Source of the DNA: Ovis canadensis
Lineage: Eukaryota; Chordata; Mammalia; Artiodactyla; Bovidae
NCBI RefSeq assembly: GCF_042477335.2
Contig: NC_091247.1
Span: 226,324,001 to 226,388,000, forward strand
Length of the DNA stretch: 64,000 nt
Direction of reading: 5' to 3'
Shown here in pieces: positions 1 to 9,350 of this stretch (within the stretch, counting starts at the first letter, position 1; each line of letters opens with the position of its first letter). The notes below the pieces were generated by a model. That model ran no database searches and was not told the origin of the DNA. It saw nothing but the letters and a program-made list of their open reading frames with translations. The position numbers and the translations under genes were made by a program.

Positions 1-423
1 CCTCAGGCCTGATGGGCGGGTCTGGGCTCCTTGGCCAGGTCCTCGAGAGGAGCAGCCTTAGGCTGGAGGGGGCTGGTGACAAGCAGGCTGCAGAGGAAGC
101 AGAAGCCAGCAAAGGCGAATTTTCAGAGCCTGGGATTGGGTGAAGCCCTGGGTTGCTCTTCTCCCAAATTCTGCAATAAACCTTTATCCTGGCCAAGCGG
201 AGGTAGCAGAAAGTTTCCAGGGTAGCCACTCCCTGAGAACACTGTGCCAACTTCCTTGTTTAGCAAATGGTGCCGAGTGGGTGTAACAGGCAGGAGGGTG
301 GAATGCTGGAGTCTCCAGCCAGGAGGGAGGGAAGGTTGGGGAGACCCCACACCAGGCCTGGGTGACGTCTGGAAGGAATGCAGGGGATCTGGCGGAGCAG
401 AGACCCACTCATCCCCCGTGACC
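1..423. other. 3' flank or UTR of PNPLA5, no gene recognised
   Basis: This stretch lies downstream of the PNPLA5 stop. It probably includes its 3' UTR. No coding similarity and no confident repeat was recognised. An AATAAA on the plus strand near 175 points the wrong way for PNPLA5. Confidence 0.5.
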
Positions 424-553
424 TCAGGCCATCCCTGTGGATGAAGGGGGCAGGGTGACCGCCCCCCAAGACTGACGGATGTGACCAGCCAGCTCCTGCC
501 TCAAGGCCATCACAGGTCTGGCCCACAGCAGGGACCTGGCATGTGCTCCAGGG
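424..553 (-). CDS. PNPLA5: PNPLA5 exon 9 (terminal coding exon)
   Basis: From the CAG acceptor at 554-556 the frame reads SPGAHARSLLWARPVMALRQ, then ELAGHIRQSW, and ends GMA with TGA at 426-424. It is a loose match to the poorly conserved human tail (SPPATR...REELG), but the phase fits exactly. No clear AATAAA was seen on this strand between 423 and 1, so the poly(A) site may lie outside the window. Confidence 0.8.
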
Positions 554-3500
554 CTGTACGAATGGGTGGATGAGGACACGGATGATGCGACTGCCCGCCC
601 AGGGTCTGGGGAACCAGCGGCACCTCCCCCAGCCTGTCTCACCTGACCAACCTGAGGAGTGGGTCCTTCGTCCTGGAATAGACCTCGAGGGCCAAGCTCC
701 TCAGCAAGTCTTGCATCCACCGCACGTCGGCCGGCATGTCCGGCAGCCACGCCACCAATCTGGAGGGAGAGGCAGCAACAGTGGCCCTGGTCTGTGCCCA
801 GCCGAGCGTGCAGCCTGGCAAAGCCCACCCTCCCCATGGGGCCGACGCAGAGCTGGGGGACCCCGCACCCAAGCAGCAGGGCTAAGGGAAGGAGGAAGCG
901 GGGTACGGCGCTCCAGCCACATTGACTGCACTGTGGAGCACGTCAGCACCTGCAGAGGCACCAGGGGGCGGGGAACGATCCCCGTGGGCCATGAACTTGA
1001 CGGAGACCACCAGGCCCTCAGGGTCATCGACTCCAAAGGGCACAAGGGGGAAGCCCTGGGGTGGAAAGGCCAGGGCCCTGGGGTCAGGCCGGCTGGCACT
1101 GTAGCCCCGCTGCCCCGTTCATCCGCTGGGTGGTCTCGGCAGGCCAGGGAAACTTTCTGGGCCTCAGTTTCTCACCAACCGAGTGAGGACCATCCCCTTC
1201 CCGCCTCCATGGTTCTGTCCCCCTTCCTCCTCCCCAGAACAGCCCCTGCCCTCCACCCTGCATGCCCTTCATCCATGCTCCTTTAGGCTGCCAGCAGCTT
1301 CCTAAACACATCTGACCCTGGCCTTCCCCTGCCCAGCGCCCCCTGGGACTCCGCACCTAGACCGCACAGGATCAGCGGAGGGGAGCATCACCCAACTACA
1401 GCTGAGAGGACGCCTGGCCCGGCGCTTTCTGAGACTCAGAGAGCCCACCGCTTGTACTGCGACAAGCCAAACACAAATTGAACTGTCCCCTTCCTTGTTT
1501 CTGGACCTTCTGCCCCTTTTATTGTAACCAATATGTCCAGTATGTGCCTGCTCAGTCTCTCAGCTTCGTTTAACTCTTTGTGACCCCATGGACAGTAGCT
1601 CGCCAGGCTCCTCTGTCCATGAGGTTTTCCAGGCGAGAATACTGGAGCAGGTTGCCATTTCCTGCTCCAGGAAACCTTCCTGACCCAGGGATCGAACCTG
1701 CATCTCCTGCGTTGCAGGAATTCTTTACCATCTGAGCCACCAGGGAAGCCCCAAACTTAAAGTTATGCTCTGCTCCGTGGTGTTTTTTGAGGGTGTGTTG
1801 TTTAATTGCTAAGTTGTGTCTCTTTTGCGACCCCATCGACTATATCCTACCAGGCTCCTTTGTCCATGGGATTTTTCGGGCAAGAATACTAGAGTGGGTT
1901 GTCATTTCATTCTCCGGGGGATCTTCCTGACCCAGGGATCAAAATCCCTTCTCCCTGCATTGGCAGGTGGCTTCCTTACAGCCAAATCACCAGAGAAGCC
2001 TTGAAACATCACCCTGCTTTGGCCAATGATCGGACCCAGGCCTCCCACATGGCAGGCGAGAGCTCTACCACTGAATCACCAGTGCTGCGGTTGAGCATGT
2101 AGTTTATAGAAAAGACCCCTGCGGTCTGGGCAGGTGACTCCAGCAATACTCATACATTGATCTTTTTGTAACTGAAATGGCTAGAATTTGCATTGGTCTT
2201 TTTTGATTTTAACTTGTGGTTGCAGTCTAAAAGCTCTGCATAAGAAAAAGTCCACATCAGCAGAAAGCTGTCTCCCAGCTTTGGGTCACCAGCAGTTCAG
2301 ACAGCAGGGCTGACCCTGTCATGGACTCTGCATGGAGCAAGCCAGAGACCAGTGGCTCACTGTCACAGACCCTCTCCAGGGAATGGGGAATTTAAAAAAA
2401 AATACAGATCTCTGCATGACACTTTCCTGCCAAAATCCTCCACAGCCTTCCTGTAACCATCAGGATAAAGACCATACCCCTCACTTGGCCACAGACCCCT
2501 GTGTGTCTAGCCCCCACCAGCTTCCTCAGCTCCATCTTGCACACACTCCAGATTTGGGCTTCAGCCACACTCGCCTCCCTTTCTGCTCTTCAGATGAGCT
2601 TTACTCCCTCTGCCTTCTGTCCCAGGGCCTTTGCACATGCTGCTCCATCCTTCTTGGCCTAGTGGACTCTTACTCATCCTTCAGATTATAGCTCAGAAGC
2701 TATCCCCTTGAAGCAGCCTTTCCTGATCACACAAAGCCACTGTACACCTCTCCCAGGAATCCATAGCCACTGTCGATCTCTCTAGGTATCCGCAGGCACA
2801 GCCGGATGGCACAGATAAATATGTGACGATCGGTGGGCTGTGATCCCCAGAAGGTCGGGGCTGGGTCTCGGTCAGTCCTGCCTCCCAGCCCCCAGCCAAG
2901 GCTTGACCCTAGACGGGCCCTCAATAACTGTTGGTGGAATGAGTGAGCCAACAACAGGGAGTGATCCATGAACCAGCAAAGTGAGACAGTTAGCAAGGGC
3001 CTATCCACAGCCAGTCTGCTCTGGAAAGGCCTCATTTTACAGAAAAGGAATCTGGGGCCCAGAGAGGTCAAGATGCCTGGCTTGGGCCACACAGTTAATC
3101 TGAGGCAGACCAACCCCTAGGGCTACCCTCAGGAAGAACTCGTTTCCTCTGAGACTCTGACAGGTGCGACAGTGGACCGAAGATCCTAGAGACGGGAAGG
3201 TCCAGGCTGGCCACGAGGCCCCGTTTCCGGTGGACTAAAGCCACAGCTGTTACCCACCCACCCCATCAGTCCCGTCTTCCAAAGGAGACCACAACTCCTC
3301 AGGGCCTGCAGCCAGCGTCAGGCCGTTTGGGGACACCAGCCCTGCTCTGCCCCCGGCCCCGGCGCCCCAGTGCCCTTCCTGCCACAGGCACCAGTCTCAA
3401 CGGGTCAGACCCTTCCCAGGACCCCGGCCATGCCTCACCTTCTGCTCTGGACGTAGACGTACTCAAAGGGCAGTGTGCAAGGCAGCAGCAGGTACGTCAG

Positions 3501-6500
3501 CGCCCGCCCAGGCCCCGAGCGGCAAAAAGAGGCCCAGGTACTGGGGGCCCGCATGCAGGCTTTCTTCAGTGCTACGAGAGAGGCCACGGTTGCCCCTCAC
3601 CCCTCCAGCCGCCCCCTCAAGGTCACCCTTAGGGAAGACAGCCCAAGCCCGCTCTCTACCTCCCACGGCCCACAGAGGACACCCCCACTCCCAGCCAGTC
3701 TGCAGGGGAAGCAGCTGCACTGATGGAGGCCCGCCCAGGCTCCCTCGTCAGTCCTGAAACGGTAGAGTGTGCCTTTTCCCAGATGAGTGGACTGAGGCTC
3801 AGAGTGGAGCAGCGACTCGCTCAAGCCCATTGCCAGGAAGTGGTGGGCCCAGGATGGAGCCTGTCAGGCTCCCTGCACTCCTTTCACCTCTGCTGCCCCT
3901 CTGGAAAGTCTGCTGTGCCCACCATACCTCCTTCCCATAACATCAGCAGCTGTGACCACACGACCACTTCCTAAGCCCCCAACCCTTTAACTGATCAGAG
4001 TGCAAGGGCCCAGCATCCTGGCTGGGACACAGCCAGAACCTGAACCCTGACCTCCAAACTATGGCTTGGCCATGCATACACCACCTGCCTCAACTCTAGG
4101 TTCCTGAAAACACAGTCCCAAGACCTGGCTCCCTGTAACCTGCCATGTGGCCTAGGAGGGGTCCCTTTCTGTCCCTGAACCAGGTCACCGCCTCTGAAAA
4201 ATGGGATACAGGTAGTATCTCCATCAGTAGAGGCGGCCAGGATTAGGATTAGGAGATGCTGTAAAGGCCTTCAGAGAAGCTCTCTGGTGCCCCCTTGTGG
4301 CCGCAGGGACACCGCCGGGGTTCCAGAGCCCCAAGCTTGGACCTCAGGAGCTCAGTGTGGATGCTGACATACGTCTTTGTGCCCTATGTGGTCTCCCAGG
4401 CAGAAAGAGGGGCTCGCCTCATTTCCTCACCCACCCCCTTGCCCCTTCTCTGGGCTCAATCACCATCACCTCTCCTCCCAGCTTCCCACCTCTTCAGCCT
4501 GTCGCCTCCCAGCTGGGTGCAGCCAACACAGGGACCCAGAGTTTAGAGCAGTCGTGAACTCTGAAAGTGAGGGGTCGCCCCAGTGGCTCCCAGTCTCTTT
4601 TCTCCTGCAGCTTTGGAGGCCTTCTGCCCCACCCTCCAATCGTCCCCAAGCTGATCTCCGCTCACCCACCTCTCCCTCAGCCGCAGGGGCCCCCTCCCCT
4701 CCCCACCAACCCCAGGACATTTGCACAGGCCACGCCCACTGCCTGGACGCTCATCTGGCCCCTCTTTTGCTTGGCCAACTCCTCCGTTCACAATTCACTT
4801 AGATGCTGCTCAGACTCCCACTCCCACAACCACGATATGTGCCTGTCCTTTCCTGTTGGGGCCTTCGTGGCATTTAGGTCACCGAGCAGGAGGGCTGACT
4901 TTGCCAGCTGGGTGACCTTGGGCAGGTCGCTTAAGCTCTCTGTGCGATGGTTTCCTCAACTGTCCAGTGGGGACCGTTCAGCACCACCCTTCAGGCGGGC
5001 GGTGGGGCGGGGGTGAAATGAGTCTGTCTCCACCTGGAGAGGCACCTTCTGCCCTTCCCTGGGCAGTGGGCAAAGACCTGGCTTTCTCAGGCATAGACTT
5101 GGGTTTGAATCCCCCAGTTGTAGGTCCTGAGACCTTGGCGAGCCCCTTCCCTTCTCTGAGCTTCAGTTTCCTCATCAGCGAAATAGGCAATGAAAAACAC
5201 TCAGGCCCGCTTGGGTTGTGGTGAGGAGTGAAAGGGGTAACGTGTAAGAGGCATGGGCACCACGCGTGGCACGCCTGAGCCCTATCCTTTTGCAGACCAC
5301 GAGCACCTTCAAGGTGGGGTCCCCAGCCCCAGGCCCCCCACGTGCAGGGCACCTGGAAGGTGGGCATGGATGGAATGAGAGGGGCAGTACCAGCCTCCAG
5401 CTCTGGGGAGAGCTGCTCAAAGTCGGGCACGTCCTTGACCAGCACGTTGGGCACTGCCCAGTTGAGCGACAGGCCTCTGTCATGAGCAGCACCTGGGGTC
5501 CCATCAGCTGGGGCTGGGGGCTCCTTAGGCACAAAGCTCCACAGCACTGGCTCCTCGGTGAGTCCTGGGTGGGGGGAGAGGAGGGACTCAACAGGTCAGC
5601 ACAGCTGGAACCTCCCAGCGACAGTGACCCTCCACCCAGCGCTCCACACTGCCCTCACCACCCGCACGCCTCTACGCTCGAACCTAGCTCTGGGGACCCG
5701 TTGGCCACAGGATGAGTGGACCCTTGGCTGGTCCTGAATGACTTTGTCCTGAGCTCCCTGGCCCTGCTCTGTCTGCCGTCTGATTCCTCTGCACTTTCTA
5801 GTGGTTGACAGAGCCCAGGCCCAAAAGACCCAGCCCAAGGCTCAGATCCTGGGATCCCCACCCGCCAGCTCTGGGATCTAACAGCTCCGTACGTGGCTTC
5901 CCTCACTAGAAAACAGGGGGAAAATTAAGACCTGCTGTGTATGGTTGTTTGGATGCAATGAGTCAGATACAATGAACACACAAAGCTCGAGCCCAGATCT
6001 GAGCTTTTTACATCTGAGCACATATTATGTGCTCCATGAGTGCTTCCTGCTGCTGAGGGTTTGGGGCCATAAAGTGGGGGTCCAGGGTCATGGACCGTGG
6101 AGCCAGAAGGCCTGAGTTCAAGTCTCGGCCCTACCATGTTGAAGAGCATGGCCCTATGGGATGACAGCCAAGCTCTCCAGCTAAGAGGACCTCTCTGACC
6201 CTCCCAGTGCTCCGTCTCACATACACACACACACACACAATCCTATGGCCCCACTGAGGTGTGCACCCTCGAAGTGCCCAGCTCTGTTCCTTTGCCCTTG
6301 CTCTTCTTCTCCCCGCCTAGGGTGCCCTCTTCCTTCCCATTGTCAACATTCCTGCAGCCTTCATGACTAGTTAAAACCCAGCTTATCAGTCACCAACTCC
6401 AGAAAGCCCGCGTTGCCCACCCAACCCACCAGGCTGGGTCAGATGCCCCCGCTGGGCTCCCGTGGCCCTGAGCCTCCCTCCATCATCCCTGAGGGGTGTC

Positions 6501-9297
6501 TCTCTCTTGATCTGTCCCCCTGGCACCAGGCAGCGGGCAGCTGGAGACTAGGACACATGTGCGAATTCTCCCTGGGTCCCCAGCATCCGGCACAGAGCAG
6601 ACGCTGAGGAAGAGAATGAATGAGCCAAGGTCCTTGAGAACTCAAATTGGCGGGGGTGATGCCCAGCTCCTATGGGGGGCCGCCACCTACCGCGTCTCTC
6701 CAGGAACCTCAGGGCATCCAGGTAGCCTTGTCTGCAGCTGTCGGCCACTACCTGCCAACACACAGGTCAGGCTGAGGTGCAGCAGGCCTGCACCTACCCC
6801 TCAAGCCAGTAGCCACAGGCCAGAGACTCATCTTCAGCCGGACCCCAGGGCAGCCTGTGCTTCCCGAAACCCCCTCTCAGCAGGGTTCGAGAACCCCGAG
6901 GGTGTCTGGCCAGCACTGGACAGGGAGAGTCCCAGGACCTCGGGGAGACACGTCTTCTCCAGCAACTCCCTCCCTACAGCTTCATTCACCCTCCCACTCT
7001 GAGATGCCCTGGCTGGGGGCTTTTGCTCCAAACTCTCCTTTCTCTGGCCTCAGATTCCTCCTCTGGAAAATGGGATCACAAGGCCTGGCCAGGGATGTCT
7101 GGGCCCCTACAGATCAATACACGGCAGTGCCCTTTGCCCTTGGATATTTGTGGCCAGGACCACCCTGAGATGGCCAAGGCTCTCAGTCAGAGCCCTACCA
7201 GGAGCAGGGAGTCACCTACAGGCCCAGGAAGGCTTGCGAGTGACCTCTCGACGGCTGCACCACCTTTCTGAGAGCCTCGCCTTCCTTGGCTGTAAAATCG
7301 GGCTGAGATTTTCTGTCCACTCCATGGGTGTAGGGAGGATCAGCTTAAATGAACAGGACTTTGTTTCATGAATTACAAAATACTACACAACCACAAGAGA
7401 GGTGGGGGGCTAGGGGAGGGCCGGGGTGTGACTGGTGTGAAGGAGCTTGTTAGGGTGACAAACAGCTGTCAAATCACCCACATCCCAGAAATCCCAGAGA
7501 GCAAAAAGCAGGAAACGAGGGTCTCTTGTCCAGCTTTTTCTGTTCTGTGCGTTGCTGCCATACAGAGGGTCAATCTGGCCACAGTCTAGGGCAGCCGTTA
7601 AGACTGAGCATGGCTTTGGACTAGGATCTGAAGTCTGGCTTTGTTGTTTCCAGGCTGGGTGACTTTGAAGACGTTTACTTACCCTCTCTGAGCCTCAGTG
7701 TCCTTCCCTGAGGAGTGGAGATGACCACAGTACCTTGTCACCAAGCCTGACCCCAAACAGTACCCGCAGAGGCCTGGCTTAAACCCCAGTTCAGCAGAGG
7801 TGGCCTTGGGGTGCTGCGCTGATGGGAAGAATGAGGCAAGGCACATCGGGAGCCCAGGCTGAGTTCAAGGGCTTGACCGTGAGACTCAGGACACACGTCC
7901 TAACTGTCCCGAGCTTATAGGGAGGGCTCTCGGGCACAGAGTCTGACTCACCGGGCACTAGATCATGGCCAAGCCTCTAACACCTTCAAGGCTGGTCATG
8001 GGGTGGGGGCCAGACCTACCTCGGGGCTGGAGGGCATGAGGGAGCTGATGCCCAGGAAGAAGTTCTTGGTGGAGATCTGGAAGTTGGCGTTGAAGACATT
8101 CAGCTCGTGTGTGCTAGCCGAGCTGCTCTGGGGACAGATGTCCACCGTCCCGTGGAAGGGCGACACGGTGATGGTGGAGGGCGAGTCCGCGAAGGGTATG
8201 TTGTTGCTTAGAGTGCCATTAATGTAGCGCTGCAATTCAGGGGGCCTTGCTGCCCTCGGGTGCTCTCCACCCACACGGCCACGAAACCACCCCCAGAACC
8301 TGGCGGCAGCAGATCACCTCCAGCTGCCCCGAACCACTAGGTTGACCCCTAGCCCAGGATGCTCTGAGCACCCCTGAGACCAGAGCGGGGGGGCTGACAC
8401 ACCCAGTAAGTGCTGCAGGAGCCCTGGTTCCTCCACCCACACACCTCTCGGTAGGGATGGGGCGGACTGGGTCACTGAGCCCCCGAAATGCATGCACTTA
8501 CCTTCCCTCTGAACGTGGGAGGAATCGTCCCACAGTAGAAAGGGAGGAAAATGGTGCAGACCAAGGCCTGGGAAGAAAAGCCAGTGAGAACACAGCTGTT
8601 TACGCTCCTGGCGTTCAGAACCTGCTCTGGGCGTGGAGTCTAACCCAGAACAGCCCACACTGGCGTCAGGAGAGCTGCGTCCAGGGAGGGAGGTATCGCC
8701 TCGTCCCAGCCTAGTTCTCAAAGTTAAGAAGGGATTTGAGAACTGCGGTCCGGTGCTTAGGGCTCAGCACTTCCACTGCAGAGGCAAGGGTTCAATCCCT
8801 GGCCAGGGAACTAAAATCCTGCAAACAGTGGAGTGCAGCCAAATACCAGAAACATAAGTGGGGATTTGAACAGGAGTCCCTCTGCCCTCCTCTTCCTGCT
8901 AGGCCCCTTGCTGGCTCAGGACTGCTGCTGGGCCTTTTCCCTCAAGGATAGACACCAAGTACCATTTCTCATTTATCCAGCTGCCAGGAATTCTCCACTG
9001 AGAATCTAGGTATGTCTCCTGAAGTGTGTTCCCTGGACCAGGGGTCATCCTATGAGGGGCACTTCTGACAAGAAACCCTGATTCTCTCTGATTTGGAAAA
9101 CACTGTCTACTCCTCCCAGTAGAGGCTCTGACAAGTCCTGCAGTGAGAAAGATGCTTAACAGAGACCCTGATACGGGTGACGTTTGGGGGTTGGAGGAGT
9201 CTCCCTTGCGGGGAGGCTGCTGTCCTGTGCATTGCAAGGTGTTTAACAGCATCCCCAGCTTGTACCTTGTAGCTGCCAGTACTTCGTGCGTGTGTGG

Positions 9298-9350
<53 letters not shown>

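Noticed and set aside
543-1286. A 247-codon plus-strand open frame
   Set aside because: It overlaps PNPLA5 exon 8 on the opposite strand, and its protein has no recognisable content.
9300-9347. Regularly repeated DNA that could recall a CRISPR array
   Set aside because: It is a plain CA microsatellite. No spacer-repeat structure exists anywhere in the window, as expected for a mammal.
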